Below are positions 16,873 through 26,855 of a stretch of DNA of 52,398 bases, piece by piece. A model generated the notes under the pieces. The model worked only from the letters and a program-made list of their open reading frames with translations, made no database searches and was not told the DNA's origin. Source of the stretch: Candidatus Frackibacter sp. WG13. GTDB lineage: Bacteria > Bacillota > Halanaerobiia > Halobacteroidales > Acetohalobiaceae. The position numbers and the translations under genes were made by a program. The first letter of the stretch is position 1. Each line of letters starts with the position of its first letter. The stretch covers positions 1-52,398 of the forward strand of contig NZ_FOTT01000021.1 in assembly GCF_900114655.1 (NCBI RefSeq). The letters are read 5' to 3'.

Positions 16873-17844
16873 GTGGAAGGGTATGTAGTTGGAGTTGACT
16901 TAGGTGGAACAAAAATACTAACAGCATTGGCGAATTTAGAAGGACGGATTTTAGCTAAAAGCAGGCAACTTACTAAGGCTAAAGAAGGTCCAGAGGCTAT
17001 AATTAATCAGATAGTTGCAAGCATAGAAGAGGTGACTGGTAAAGCTAATATAGATAATAGTAAAATTAGGGCTGTTGGTGTTGGTTGTCCAGGACCTTTA
17101 AATGTAGAAAAAGGTATTATTTACAATACCCCTAACCTTAATTTGAAGAATGTTAATATTAAAGAAGCATTAGAGGCTAAGTTAACAGCGCCAGTCTTTA
17201 TTGAAAATGATGCTAATGCTGCGGCTTTAGGAGAAAAGTGGTTTGGTGCCGGACAAGAAAGAGATAATCTTATATATATAACAATCAGCACTGGAATTGG
17301 CGGTGGGATTATTATTAATCGTCGCTTATATCACGGAGCAAATGATAGTGCTGGTGAGATTGGTCATATAGTGATAGATCCTACGTTAGATGTAGAATGT
17401 GGTTGTGGAGATCAAGGCTGTTGGGAAGCAATAGCATCAGGAACTGCAATCGGTCGTCTAGGTAGAGAAGCGATAAAGCAAGGAAAGCAGTCAAAGATGA
17501 CTGACTTAGTAAGTGAGATTGAAGAGATAGATGGTGCAACGGTTACTAAGGCTGCTGCTAATGCTGATAAGGTTGCTTTAGGGATTATAGAAAGAGTAAC
17601 TAATTACTTAGGGATTGGAGTAGCTAATTTGGTTAATATCTTAAATCCAGAGATGGTCATTATTGGTGGTGGAGTTACCAAAGCAGGTAAGATGATATTA
17701 GAGCCAATTAGAGAAATAGTAGCCGAACGAGCTTTAGATGCTCCAGCAGGTGTAGTTGAAATTGTTTCCGCTGAATTAGGCGATGATGTAGGAGTTATAG
17801 GCGCTATTGCTAAGGCTTTAGTTGAAATTGGAGTTTTGCTTTAA
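16873..17844 (+). CDS. ROK-family sugar kinase, probably glucokinase
   Basis: A GTG at 16873 follows AGGGAGGTAAC; an earlier in-frame TTG has no ribosome site. The 323-residue protein starts with the ATP loop VVGVDLGGTKILTAL, has ENDANAAALGE (substrate and catalytic Asp), GGGIIINRRLYHG, and the ROK zinc motif CGCGDQGCWEAIASG. In this family that motif with GEIGH indicates glucose or N-acetylmannosamine/fructose-type kinases; glucokinase is most likely here because alpha-glucan genes follow. No DNA-binding domain is present, so it is not a ROK repressor. Confidence 0.88.
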   Translation: MEGYVVGVDLGGTKILTALANLEGRILAKSRQLTKAKEGPEAIINQIVASIEEVTGKANIDNSKIRAVGVGCPGPLNVEKGIIYNTPNLNLKNVNIKEALEAKLTAPVFIENDANAAALGEKWFGAGQERDNLIYITISTGIGGGIIINRRLYHGANDSAGEIGHIVIDPTLDVECGCGDQGCWEAIASGTAIGRLGREAIKQGKQSKMTDLVSEIEEIDGATVTKAAANADKVALGIIERVTNYLGIGVANLVNILNPEMVIIGGGVTKAGKMILEPIREIVAERALDAPAGVVEIVSAELGDDVGVIGAIAKALVEIGVLL

Positions 17845-17947
17845 AACGGCTTGAAAATTAGAAGAACTATTAAAAAATGAATAATCCTTACTCCCTTTTC
17901 ATAAATATTAATCAGATTTAGTTAATTCTGATTTAGGAGGTTTAAAG

Positions 17948-18826
17948 ATGGAAAGAAGAGTAGGGATTATTTTAATTGGTCTATTAGTATTATTGCTTAT
18001 GAATAGTACAATTATAAACAGTCAAGAATATCTTTTTCAAATGGATGATCCACAAGGTGATGAATATGGCCCTGGTACTTATATATATCCTACTAATCAA
18101 CAGTTTGCTCCTTTTGAAGGTCTATTTGACCTATTAAGATTTGGTATTAAAGAAGAAAGATCAAACTATTTATTTACACTAAAGTTTGCTGAAATCACAA
18201 ATCCTTGGCATGCTAAGTATGGCTTTAGTCATCAATTAATTCAAATCTATATAGATAATGCTGAAGGTGGAGATACTACTGTATTCAAAAGAGGTGCCAA
18301 TATTAAATTTAGCGAAGAAGCTCCATGGAATAAGCTGATTAAAGTTAATGGCTGGAATATTAAGGTTTATGACTATCAAGATAATCCTAAAGAAGAGAAG
18401 CAGGTTAAAGGAGTAGAGGCAAAAGTATTAGATGATGAGCAAACTATTCATATTAAGGTGCCTAAAGATTTAATCGGTGGTTTAAAAGGTGCAGAATACT
18501 ATGTTTTGATTGGTTCACTAGATGGTTTTAGCTATGATAATTATCGTCCAGTAGTTGAGGAAGTGAGTGAATGGAAGTTTGGTGGAGGTACTAATAGCGA
18601 TATCGACCCTAATGTTATAGATATTTTAGTACCAGAAGGTAAGAGTCAACGCGAAGTTTTGGGTAACTATAATTTAGAAGATGAAAGCTTGGCTACAGTT
18701 TATTCTGTAGGCGGAGGTAGTCAATTATTTAATAAATTATTTGTATTAATAGCTATAGTAGCTATTGCTATCTTAGGCTTTAATATAGTTAAATATAGAA
18801 AAGAATTGATTAAAATTGATGAATAG
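17948..18826 (+). CDS. Membrane-anchored glucodextranase-type (DOMON-like) carbohydrate-binding protein
   Basis: The 292-residue protein has an N-terminal hydrophobic segment (about 5-25) and a C-terminal one (about 260-282) followed by a basic tail. Between them is a domain with FQMDDPQGDEYGPGTYIYPTN and HQLIQIYIDNAEGG. This matches the C-terminal binding module of glucodextranase and amylopullulanase-type enzymes. No catalytic glycosidase domain is present. It probably sits on the outer face of the membrane and binds alpha-glucan. It starts after AGGAGG and precedes a CBM gene. Confidence 0.75.
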   Translation: MERRVGIILIGLLVLLLMNSTIINSQEYLFQMDDPQGDEYGPGTYIYPTNQQFAPFEGLFDLLRFGIKEERSNYLFTLKFAEITNPWHAKYGFSHQLIQIYIDNAEGGDTTVFKRGANIKFSEEAPWNKLIKVNGWNIKVYDYQDNPKEEKQVKGVEAKVLDDEQTIHIKVPKDLIGGLKGAEYYVLIGSLDGFSYDNYRPVVEEVSEWKFGGGTNSDIDPNVIDILVPEGKSQREVLGNYNLEDESLATVYSVGGGSQLFNKLFVLIAIVAIAILGFNIVKYRKELIKIDE

Positions 18827-18984
18827 TAATTAAGGCTCTTATATAATTAATCAAGATTTAAAATTTTTGTTAATTTTAAATGTTAGTAATTACCTCTGAT
18901 AAAATAAGTAATTAGAGAGATAATATAAATAGATTATATAAAATAATATAATAAATTTTAAATCCAAGGAGGTAATTATTAATA

Positions 18985-19302
18985 ATGAGTGAATTTGACA
19001 GCGTCAATGTAAATCCAACACCGATAACTACAGGAGAGAACGTGACAATTGAGTATGCTGGTATGCTAAAAGAGGCTGGAGCTGATGAGGTTTATCTTCA
19101 TGCTGGTGTAGGAGAAAATCAAAATTGGCAGGATGTTAAGACGATTAAGATGAATTGGACTCCACAAGGAACTTGTAAGACGACGGTTAAGTTAAATACT
19201 ACTCAACGTTTTAATTTCTGTTTTAAAGACTCAGCAGAACATTGGGATAATAATGATGGTAGTAACTGGAGTTATGAGGTTCATAATGGAGACCAATATT
19301 AG
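18985..19302 (+). CDS. Stand-alone starch-binding module (CBM53/CBM25-like)
   Basis: This 105-residue protein is a single beta-sandwich domain with VNVNPTPITTGENVTIEYAG, VYLHAGVGENQNWQDV and FCFKDSAEHWDNNDGSNWSYEV. The paired aromatic residues and the final DNNDGSNW...Y are the hallmark of CBM25/CBM53 starch-binding modules. There is no signal peptide, so it should act in the cytosol, perhaps docking enzymes onto glycogen. The start follows CCAAGGAGGTAA. A strong terminator follows. Such free-standing modules are seldom annotated with a role. Confidence 0.78.
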   Translation: MSEFDSVNVNPTPITTGENVTIEYAGMLKEAGADEVYLHAGVGENQNWQDVKTIKMNWTPQGTCKTTVKLNTTQRFNFCFKDSAEHWDNNDGSNWSYEVHNGDQY

Positions 19303-19324
19303 ATTATAGCTTTTATTAATCTTT

Positions 19325-19370
19325 AAAGCCTTTAATCATGTCACTAGCGGCATGATTAAAGGCTTTTTAT
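19325..19370 (+). terminator. Strong terminator after the CBM gene
   Basis: AAAGCCTTTAATCATG (19325-19340) and its exact complement (19351-19366) form a 16-bp perfect stem with a 10-base loop, followed by TTTTTAT. Confidence 0.9.
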
Positions 19371-19398
19371 TATTAATCAATAATTAAATTGATATAAA

Positions 19399-19426
19399 TG
19401 AGGATTGGTATAATTACCAATCCTCA
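19399..19426 (-). terminator. Terminator overlapping the stop of the DUF4912 gene
   Basis: TGAGGATTGGTA and TACCAATCCTCA are perfect 12-base complements around a 4-base loop. Read on the minus strand, the stem includes the last codons and stop of the DUF4912 gene and is followed by TTTATATC. Confidence 0.7.
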
Positions 19427-20325
19427 TTCTTGTCATTCATAGGTGAACTTATATACGGAGAACTTACATATTCACCAACCCCTAATGGAGAACTTACATA
19501 GCCACCTAATGGTGAACTAATATATTCACCTACACCTAGCCCTTGTTCTCCACCCAGTGGAGAACTGCCAGCATTGAAAGTACCATCGGCTTGATAACTA
19601 CGTTGGAAGATTCCATCAATAGTCATCCATTCCGGGTCATATTTATCTGAAGGTTGATCTCTTGGTGTCCTAAAGTAGTTAGACCGTGCTATTAGATTAA
19701 ATTCTCCAGATGGTTTTTGAATTCCTAATTCTACTGTATATTGACAATTAGCTGAAGGAACTTTTAGATACCAATTAGTTGCTTCTAAATTTATGTCTAC
19801 AGTAAAGAAGCTATTTGCATCACAGTGAGGGTAGTTCTTATTAGTGATGTCTAATACTTTCAAAATTGGTTGCCCATCTACTTCAAAGAGCTGATTAATC
19901 TCCCAATAGAGATAAACCCAATAGGAATCACGAACTAAAGCAGTAACTCGGTTTTGATTAAAATTTGTATTAAGATCATAATCTGCTAATTCCGGGTAAT
20001 CATGAGTTGAAAAGAACTCCATATTTGGTGTTATACTTTCAATAGCTGGGGTATTACGATTTAAATTAGTACTCAAATCTTCTGCCACCTCCCAATCAAC
20101 GGCTAATTTATTATTTCCCTCTTTAAATTCTTTATTCTTCCGTTTTGTATTAAATTTTAAATTACTTTTAGTCTTAGTCTGTTGTGGCATCTCCTGGAAT
20201 ATTTCTTCTTCATTCAATGTTTCCTTAGCTTCCTGGGTTGAGCTTTTACCTTCAGGTTCCCAGAAAAAATGATATAGAATTATCCCCAGGATAGCAACTA
20301 GGAATGAATAGATTAAAAAGGTCAT
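19414..20325 (-). CDS. Membrane-anchored DUF4912 protein with SSP-repeat tail
   Basis: The 303-residue protein starts with one membrane segment (about 3-20), then a charged linker and a DUF4912 domain (about 115-235), recognisable by RVTALVRDSYWVYLYWEIN, WYLKVPSANCQYTVELG and ARSNYFRTPRD. DUF4912 proteins are often next to GH57 branching enzymes, and here it directly follows one, 32 bases away on the same strand. The tail from residue 254 repeats SSP units (254, 270, 278, 288, 293) with Gly-Glu-Tyr spacers. Function is unknown; a carbohydrate-binding, Ig-like fold in the glucan pathway is a reasonable inference. Confidence 0.82.
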   Translation of the reverse strand: MTFLIYSFLVAILGIILYHFFWEPEGKSSTQEAKETLNEEEIFQEMPQQTKTKSNLKFNTKRKNKEFKEGNNKLAVDWEVAEDLSTNLNRNTPAIESITPNMEFFSTHDYPELADYDLNTNFNQNRVTALVRDSYWVYLYWEINQLFEVDGQPILKVLDITNKNYPHCDANSFFTVDINLEATNWYLKVPSANCQYTVELGIQKPSGEFNLIARSNYFRTPRDQPSDKYDPEWMTIDGIFQRSYQADGTFNAGSSPLGGEQGLGVGEYISSPLGGYVSSPLGVGEYVSSPYISSPMNDKNEDW

Positions 20326-20357
20326 AGTTTTTCACCTCGTATTTTCCTAAGCTACGT

Positions 20358-21977
20358 TTAAATTAATTCTCGTTGCAGCTTTGAGGAAATATTATCTGAA
20401 CGATAGATGCGATAGTCAATGTCAGGAAAGATATTATCATAGCTCTGTATCTTTCTTAACATATTTAAATTGATATTGTCGTCTTTGATCTCTTGATAAA
20501 GGCTTTTAAATCTAGTTATATGCGTCTTAACTCTTTTAACAGCATATTCTACCATAGTTCCTGTCTTCATTATAAATGGCCAATCACTACTTTGGGCTAA
20601 TAATAATTCTCTAGCTAATTGATTTAAGGCTTCATATTTTAGACCGGTAGCATCAGGATAATCATTAGCTATTTCAACCATCTTCTCAGTGGCCCAATGT
20701 AAATGACGATAGGTCCAGTCGTTGCTACCTTCTAACCAAACTTCTCCGTATCCTTTGTGCCCCCAACTAGAGTAAGAAGGTGTAGTTACTTGATTAGTTT
20801 TATATTCATTTAAATACTGGCTAGGAGTAATCAAAGATATAGTATCTTGATCATAAGCTATTTTACGAATTAAGAAGTCCAACCACTGAATTCCTTCATA
20901 CCACCAATGGCCAAATAGTTCGGCATCATAAGGAGCAGTTACTATTGGTTTACGATCCATGTGTTTTGTTAAATAACTGATCTGTTTCTGACGGTTTGAG
21001 ATAAAATCATCAGCATGGAGTCCAGCTTTATGAGTAGCCCAGTCTGGATTATAAGGTTCTTTATAGTCAGTCTCACCAGTAATACGATAATACTTAATTC
21101 CTGTATGCTTTCTAATTCCACTTTGGTGAATATAAGGTTCTACATAATCATAATCAAGGTCATATCCTATATCGCGATAGAATTCTCGATAATCATAATC
21201 TCCAGGATAACCTTCCTTAGCACTCCATACCTGCTTGGAAGATTCTAAGTCACGTCCAAAAGCCGCGACTCCATTCGGGGTGTAGATAGGAGCAAAGACT
21301 CCATACTTAGGTCTCGTGTCAGCATGTAAGACTCCGTGAGCATCAGTAAAGAAGTACTTAATATCATGTTTAGCTAAAAAACGGTCCTGTCCTGGCTGAT
21401 AAGCACATTCTGGCAACCACATTCCTGCTGGATTAGTTCCAAAATATTTCTTATAAAGAGTACTAGCTAATTCTACTTGAGCATTAACAGCTTCTGGATA
21501 AATATCAAAGAATGGTAGGAAGGCATGAGTAGCGCTAGAGGTAATAACTTCCAGATAGCCTTCATATTGAAACTTTTTAAAAGCATTAACTAGGTTTCTA
21601 TCATACTTTTCTTCGAATACATATCGTGCTTCTTTAAATAGGTAAGCATATTGTTGGGCCATTTGGTGGTATTCTGGTTGAGTTTTTGTTCTTTCTACTT
21701 CTTTGTCAGCTAATTCGATTAGATTGTTAATATGTCGTAAATATCTCTCTTGTAATAGTGGATCAGTTAACATTGATAAGAGTGGTGGAGAAACAGATAA
21801 TGTTAAATTAAAATCTACTCCGTCTTCTAATAATCCATCAAATACATTAATTAATGGAATATAAGTTTCAGTAATTGCTTCATATAACCATTCTTCCTCC
21901 ATAATGTCTTCTTTTTCTGGATGCCGAACATAAGGCAAATGTGCGTGTAAAACTAAAGATAAATATCCTTTTTCCAA
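20358..21977 (-). CDS. GH57 1,4-alpha-glucan branching enzyme
   Basis: The 539-residue protein has the GH57 order: LVLHAHLPYVRHP at the N-terminus, MWLPECAYQPG with catalytic nucleophile Glu190, and APYDAELFGHWWYEG with acid/base Asp351. A C-terminal helical domain follows. These match the DUF1957/GH57 branching enzymes of Thermus and Thermococcus type. It moves alpha-1,4 chains to 6-positions, building branched glycogen. It faces the GT4 gene across a 156-base divergent spacer, so synthesis and branching genes are paired. The start follows GGAGGTTGGAA. Confidence 0.93.
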   Translation of the reverse strand: MEKGYLSLVLHAHLPYVRHPEKEDIMEEEWLYEAITETYIPLINVFDGLLEDGVDFNLTLSVSPPLLSMLTDPLLQERYLRHINNLIELADKEVERTKTQPEYHQMAQQYAYLFKEARYVFEEKYDRNLVNAFKKFQYEGYLEVITSSATHAFLPFFDIYPEAVNAQVELASTLYKKYFGTNPAGMWLPECAYQPGQDRFLAKHDIKYFFTDAHGVLHADTRPKYGVFAPIYTPNGVAAFGRDLESSKQVWSAKEGYPGDYDYREFYRDIGYDLDYDYVEPYIHQSGIRKHTGIKYYRITGETDYKEPYNPDWATHKAGLHADDFISNRQKQISYLTKHMDRKPIVTAPYDAELFGHWWYEGIQWLDFLIRKIAYDQDTISLITPSQYLNEYKTNQVTTPSYSSWGHKGYGEVWLEGSNDWTYRHLHWATEKMVEIANDYPDATGLKYEALNQLARELLLAQSSDWPFIMKTGTMVEYAVKRVKTHITRFKSLYQEIKDDNINLNMLRKIQSYDNIFPDIDYRIYRSDNISSKLQRELI

Positions 21978-22133
21978 CGTTCCAACCTCCCAATTTTTGA
22001 TTCTACTTCTATTAATATGATTAAATTTAACGTGACTTATACATGTAGATAGTGAATAAAAATGATTTGATTGGAAATATTAATTTTTGAACCAATTAAA
22101 ATAAATTTGAATTTAGGAGGGAAATAAAAGTAG
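21978..22133. promoter_or_regulatory. Divergent intergenic region between branching enzyme and glycosyltransferase genes
   Basis: This AT-rich spacer must hold both outward promoters because the flanking genes diverge. I find no hexamer pair good enough to place either one with confidence and no strong palindrome. Confidence 0.4.
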
Positions 22134-23336
22134 ATGAAAGTACTGATGGTATCTTGGGAATATCCTCCGGTTAGTGTTGGAGGATTAGCTAGTCATGTCA
22201 AAGATTTATCTACTGCCTTAGTTGCAGAAGATGTTGAGATACACTTAATTACACAAGGAGGTGAAGGAGCAGATAATTTTGCTAAAGAAGAAGGGGTGTA
22301 CGTGTACCGGATTAACAAGCCAGAGATTTCAACACCAGACTTCTTGACTTGGGTGATGCTAGTAAACTTTAATTTTATAGAGATGGCAAATAGCTTATTA
22401 AATAAGTATGATTTCGATTTGATTCATATCCATGATTGGTTAGTGGGATTTGCTGGTAAGAGTCTTAAACATGGAAATCATTTGCCGTTAGTGACAACTA
22501 TTCATGCTACAGAATCAGGAAGAAATCATGGTATATACAATTCTCAACAAAAATATATCAATGATGTAGAGTGGTTAATTGGTTATGAAGCATGGAGAGT
22601 TATCTGCTGTAGTCAGTATATGGAAGATGAGATTCATGGTTTATTCCAAACTCCAAGAGATAAGATAGATATCATTAATAATGGAGTAGATTTAGATAAT
22701 TTTGATGTAACAGCACCTGCAGGTTTCAAAGAGAAGTATACTACAGGGAATCTGGTCTTCTTTATTGGTAGAATGGTGCGAGAGAAAGGAGTACATGTCC
22801 TATTAGAGGCTGCACATCAAATCTTATCAGCAGCACCTAATACTCAATTTGTAATTGCCGGAAAAGGGCCGATGCTAGATGAACTCAAAGGACAAGCTCA
22901 TAATTCTGGAATTGGTGATAAGGTTATTTTTCCGGGATATATTTCTGAGGAGGAGAAGGAATATTTATATCAAGTAGCTGATGTAGCTGTTTTTCCTAGT
23001 CTTTATGAACCATTTGGAATTGTTGCTTTAGAAGCTATGGCCAGCAAGACGCCAGTAGTGGTTTCGGGAGTAGGAGGATTGGATGAGATTATAGATGATG
23101 GGCAAGATGGTTTAAAAGCTTTACCAGGGAATGCTAATTCATTAGCGGAGAAGATAATTAAGTTATTAACCGATCAACCTTATGCTGATAAGCTACGGTC
23201 TAATGGTTATAAGAAGGCTGTAGAAGAGTATAGTTGGCAAGGAATTGCAGGAAAGACCAATGAGGTATATCAACAAGTTTTAGATGAATATCAAACTTCT
23301 GAATGGGCACATGTTAAATCAGGGTCTACAATATAA
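22134..23336 (+). CDS. GT4-family glycosyltransferase, probable glycogen/alpha-glucan synthase
   Basis: The 400-residue GT-B protein starts [22 protein letters not shown], typical of GT4 and GT5 starch-synthase-like enzymes. It has [12 protein letters not shown], the donor-phosphate [17 protein letters not shown], and [21 protein letters not shown]. It would extend alpha-1,4 chains from a nucleotide sugar in the cytosol. GT4 enzymes also make trehalose or maltose 1-phosphate, so the product is inferred from the branching-enzyme neighbour. The ATG is 13 bases after AGGAGG, a little far. The next gene starts 23 bases downstream. Confidence 0.82.
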   Translation: MKVLMVSWEYPPVSVGGLASHVKDLSTALVAEDVEIHLITQGGEGADNFAKEEGVYVYRINKPEISTPDFLTWVMLVNFNFIEMANSLLNKYDFDLIHIHDWLVGFAGKSLKHGNHLPLVTTIHATESGRNHGIYNSQQKYINDVEWLIGYEAWRVICCSQYMEDEIHGLFQTPRDKIDIINNGVDLDNFDVTAPAGFKEKYTTGNLVFFIGRMVREKGVHVLLEAAHQILSAAPNTQFVIAGKGPMLDELKGQAHNSGIGDKVIFPGYISEEEKEYLYQVADVAVFPSLYEPFGIVALEAMASKTPVVVSGVGGLDEIIDDGQDGLKALPGNANSLAEKIIKLLTDQPYADKLRSNGYKKAVEEYSWQGIAGKTNEVYQQVLDEYQTSEWAHVKSGSTI

Positions 23337-23358
23337 TAGTTATAAAGGGGGAATTAAT

Positions 23359-25827
23359 GTGAAGGCCGTAATTATGGCTGGAGGCAAAGGTACAAGGTTA
23401 AGACCATTAACTTGTGACTGTCCCAAGCCGATGGTACCGATTATGAATAAACCGGTTATGGAACATATAATTGAATTACTAAAACGTCACCAAATTAGGG
23501 ATATAGCGGTGACTACTTTTTATTTACCACAGGTTATTGAAGACTATTTTGGAGATGGATCAAAGTTAGGAGTTAATTTGCATTACTATATAGAAGAGAG
23601 CCCTTTAGGAACCGCGGGTAGTGTAAAGAATGCAGAAGAATTTTTAGATGAGCCATTTATTGTAATCAGTGGAGATGCTTTGACTGACGTAGATTTAACA
23701 GCCGCTGTAGAGTACCATAAGCAAAAAGAATCTGTAGCTACGCTAGTTCTTACTCAAGAAGATATCCCGTTGGAATATGGAGTAGTCATGATTAATGAAC
23801 GAGGTGCAATTACACAGTTTCTAGAAAAGCCTAGTTGGGGAGAGGTATTTAGTGATACAGTTAATACCGGAATCTATATCTTAGATCCTCATGTTTTTGA
23901 TTACTATGAACATGGTGTAAAGTTTGATTTTAGCAAAGACTTATTTCCAAAGTTATTAGCAGCTAATGAACCGATGTATGGTCATGTAATGGATAGGTAC
24001 TGGTGTGATATCGGTAATCTACAACAGTATCGCCAGACACACTATGATATTATCAGCGGTAAAGTCGAAGTAGACATTCCAGGTCAGCAGATAGCTAAGC
24101 AGGTTTGGGTTGGGGAGGGAACAGAAATAGCTAATGATGTGCAGTTAGCAGGTCCCCTTTATATAGGAAAGAATTGTACTATTAAGAGTGGAAGCAGTCT
24201 ACAGAAGTCTATAATTGGAGATAATAATATTATTGAAAGTTCTAGTTCAATAAAGAAGAGTATAATTTGGAACAACTCTTTTATTGGTCAAAAGTCAGAA
24301 TTAAGAGGTTCTGTAATCTGTGATGGAGTCAACATTAAAGACCATGTCTCTATCTTCGAAGGATCTGCAATTGGAGATGTTACTACAGTTGGCAGGAAGG
24401 CGAAGATTAAGCCAAATGTTAAGGTTTGGCCTTATAAGGAGATAGCAGATTCAACTATTTTAAATAAGAGTTTAGTTTGGGAGAGTGAATGGTCACGAAC
24501 ATTATTTGGGAATCAAGGCGTTGTAGGGATTAGCAATATTGAAGTAACGCCAGAATTTGTAGCTAAGCTAGGGACAGCTTACGGAGCAATGTTGGATAAC
24601 GAAACAATAATTGCAGTTAGCTCTGACACTTATGACATGTCTAAAATGCTAAAACAGGCCATCGCTTCTGGTTTAACATCGGCAGGAGTTACAGTGCAAG
24701 ATATAGGTGAGATGCCTAGTCCTATAGCTAGATATAGTGTAAGAGATCTAGAGGTCAAAGGAGGTATTCATGTTAGAGCCTGCCAAAGAGAACCACAAAA
24801 TACTGTAATTGAATTTCTAAATGAATACGGGGTTAATATTTCGCGCAATGAAGAGAAAGGAATCGAAAAAGTATTCTTCAGAGAAGATTTCCAAAGAGCA
24901 AGTGTCGATGCAATAGGTGAAATCAAGTGGGTTCCACAGATGGTAGATCTATATTTGGAGAATATATTAGAATCAGTAGATGCTGAAGTAATAGAGGATA
25001 TGCAATATACAATAGTAGCTGATTATGAAGAAGATAACTTAGATAGTATTCTGATACCATTAATTAATGGGTTGAACTGTAGGTTGATTAAGACAAAGTA
25101 TGAAACTGAAACTAATAGACCTTTAAGCTTTAAAGAACGATTACAAAAACAAGACTTGATTTTGACTATGGTCGAGGATGAAGAAGTAGATTTAGGAGTA
25201 ATTTTAGACCATAATGGAGAAGAGGTTACCTTAGTTACAGAAGAAGGTGAATTGATCAATCCCGAGTTAAATGAAGTAATTAGGGCAATAATCAATCTAG
25301 AAGATGGAGTAAAAGAACTATTCATTCCAGTTACAGCACCGAGGGTAATTAAAGATATAGCAGCTGAGTATGGTGCTGAAGTGACTTGGACCAAAGCTCA
25401 AGCTAAAGACCGCTTGATGAGTATCGTAGATTATGAAAATAAGGTGAATAAAGGGGTAGGACGGTTGCCCTTAGTTAATGATGCACTAGCTTATTTAGTT
25501 AAGGTCTTAGAGTTTTTAGCTAGAGAGAATACTAAGTTATCTGAATTAATAGCCGCTATCCCTGAATTCCATAGAGCAGAAGAAGCTATAGAATGTGCCT
25601 GGGAGAATAAAGGAAAAGTAATGCGAAACTTAATCCAACAGACGCCACAAGAGAAGATAGAATTAGTAGATGGAGTAAAAGTTCATCATAAAGATGGTTG
25701 GACTTTAGTATTGCCAGATTCAGAAGAGCCTATCTTCCATGTTTATACTGAAGCCGATACTCCTGAAAGAGCTACTGCCTTAACAGAAGAGTATACATCG
25801 ATGATTACTGATTTACAATTAAGATAA
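23359..25827 (+). CDS. NDP-sugar pyrophosphorylase fused to a degenerate phosphomannomutase-type domain
   Basis: A GTG at 23359 after AAAGGGGGAA gives 822 residues; the frame runs on upstream into the GT gene without need. Residues 1-235 are a nucleotidyltransferase ([16 protein letters not shown], then SGDALTD). Residues about 250-365 are left-handed beta-helix repeats. Residues 380-815 resemble a phosphohexomutase, but the phosphoserine TASHNP loop is replaced by [14 protein letters not shown] and no DGDADR loop is evident. Such fusions are usually called mannose-1-phosphate guanylyltransferase. Next to glucan genes it may supply ADP- or GDP-glucose. The mutase half is probably non-catalytic or regulatory. 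Confidence 0.82.
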   Translation: MKAVIMAGGKGTRLRPLTCDCPKPMVPIMNKPVMEHIIELLKRHQIRDIAVTTFYLPQVIEDYFGDGSKLGVNLHYYIEESPLGTAGSVKNAEEFLDEPFIVISGDALTDVDLTAAVEYHKQKESVATLVLTQEDIPLEYGVVMINERGAITQFLEKPSWGEVFSDTVNTGIYILDPHVFDYYEHGVKFDFSKDLFPKLLAANEPMYGHVMDRYWCDIGNLQQYRQTHYDIISGKVEVDIPGQQIAKQVWVGEGTEIANDVQLAGPLYIGKNCTIKSGSSLQKSIIGDNNIIESSSSIKKSIIWNNSFIGQKSELRGSVICDGVNIKDHVSIFEGSAIGDVTTVGRKAKIKPNVKVWPYKEIADSTILNKSLVWESEWSRTLFGNQGVVGISNIEVTPEFVAKLGTAYGAMLDNETIIAVSSDTYDMSKMLKQAIASGLTSAGVTVQDIGEMPSPIARYSVRDLEVKGGIHVRACQREPQNTVIEFLNEYGVNISRNEEKGIEKVFFREDFQRASVDAIGEIKWVPQMVDLYLENILESVDAEVIEDMQYTIVADYEEDNLDSILIPLINGLNCRLIKTKYETETNRPLSFKERLQKQDLILTMVEDEEVDLGVILDHNGEEVTLVTEEGELINPELNEVIRAIINLEDGVKELFIPVTAPRVIKDIAAEYGAEVTWTKAQAKDRLMSIVDYENKVNKGVGRLPLVNDALAYLVKVLEFLARENTKLSELIAAIPEFHRAEEAIECAWENKGKVMRNLIQQTPQEKIELVDGVKVHHKDGWTLVLPDSEEPIFHVYTEADTPERATALTEEYTSMITDLQLR

Positions 25828-25919
25828 TCTGCTTAATATTTAGGGAGGAGTTTTAAAAAAAGTCTAGAAGTAACATAGATAGACTAACTATAGATATTAA
25901 AGAGCTTAAATTTAAGGAG

Positions 25920-26843
25920 ATGAAACTGATTATTAAGGTAATTTTTCTCACTATTATAATTAATTTGGTTAACTTTTTAGAACGAAGGATGAAGAAGAAT
26001 AACTTTCGTTATTTATTACGTCCAATCTTAATTGCTCCGCTTGGTGGTTGGATATTAGGAAATCTATCAACTGGAATTAATATTGGGCTTCTTTTAGAAT
26101 TGATTTGGGGTAGCAATCTGTTTAACTATGATTTTGGGTTGCAGTATGTCAATTTAACAGCGATATTAACAGTTATTCTTACTCTATTAACAGGTAATAT
26201 TAGTTTTGTAGTTATCCTTACCTTTACCTTAATAATCAGTTATGTATTGCAAGAATTAATAAATAGTTTCAACACAGAAAGGTATAGTTGGTTATTGGAA
26301 ATAGGAATCTTTTTATTTATTTTTACTATACTGAACTTTGCCCCGATTTTAAAGGAATTTTTAGGTTCAATTCCTGCTCAGTTTTTAGATAAATTAGCTA
26401 GAGCAGCTGGATTGTTACCAAGCTTAGGGTTAGGAGTTATTTTAGCCCAAGCCATAATCTCCGGAGAAGCTCGAGGGCAGGTCAAGAATACATATCTCTT
26501 AGCACTATTAAGTACTCTATTCTTTTCGCTAAAGTTTATCTACCTAACTCCTTTATTTTTCTTAATAGCTTGGGGACTATTTTATGTTATTTTAAATAGA
26601 GTATGGGTTTCAAAGCAGTTTATTAGTTTTATAGTTGGAGGTTTAGTAATTATAGGGACGCCTTTTTTAGTAATGATAACGGGGTCTTTAGTTGATTCAC
26701 AATTAAAGTTAGTACTATGGTCTGAAGCTTTTCTTTCGCTTTCTACGTTATTACTACTATTTTTTAATACTACTCAATTCGAAATATACTTTTTAATCTT
26801 AATTATAGGAGTCAGTTTAGGTAAAGCTGGACTAATATTGTAG
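25920..26843 (+). CDS. Orphan PTS EIIC-like (mannose/sorbose family) membrane protein
   Basis: The frame encodes 307 very hydrophobic residues with about eight membrane segments. LLRPILIAPLGGWILGNLSTGINIGLLLELIW and a later AAGLLPSLGLGVIL fit the EIIC subunit pattern of mannose/sorbose phosphotransferase permeases (shown here in two pieces: LRPILIAPLGGW, then TGINIGLLLELIW). No EIIA, EIIB or EIID gene is near. The start is uncertain: a GGGAGGAG site at 25843-25850 has no start codon at the right distance, and the ATG at 25920 abuts its own GGAG. It may be a transporter or a regulatory paralogue. Confidence 0.68.
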   Translation: MKLIIKVIFLTIIINLVNFLERRMKKNNFRYLLRPILIAPLGGWILGNLSTGINIGLLLELIWGSNLFNYDFGLQYVNLTAILTVILTLLTGNISFVVILTFTLIISYVLQELINSFNTERYSWLLEIGIFLFIFTILNFAPILKEFLGSIPAQFLDKLARAAGLLPSLGLGVILAQAIISGEARGQVKNTYLLALLSTLFFSLKFIYLTPLFFLIAWGLFYVILNRVWVSKQFISFIVGGLVIIGTPFLVMITGSLVDSQLKLVLWSEAFLSLSTLLLLFFNTTQFEIYFLILIIGVSLGKAGLIL

Positions 26844-26855
26844 GTGGTGATTTAA

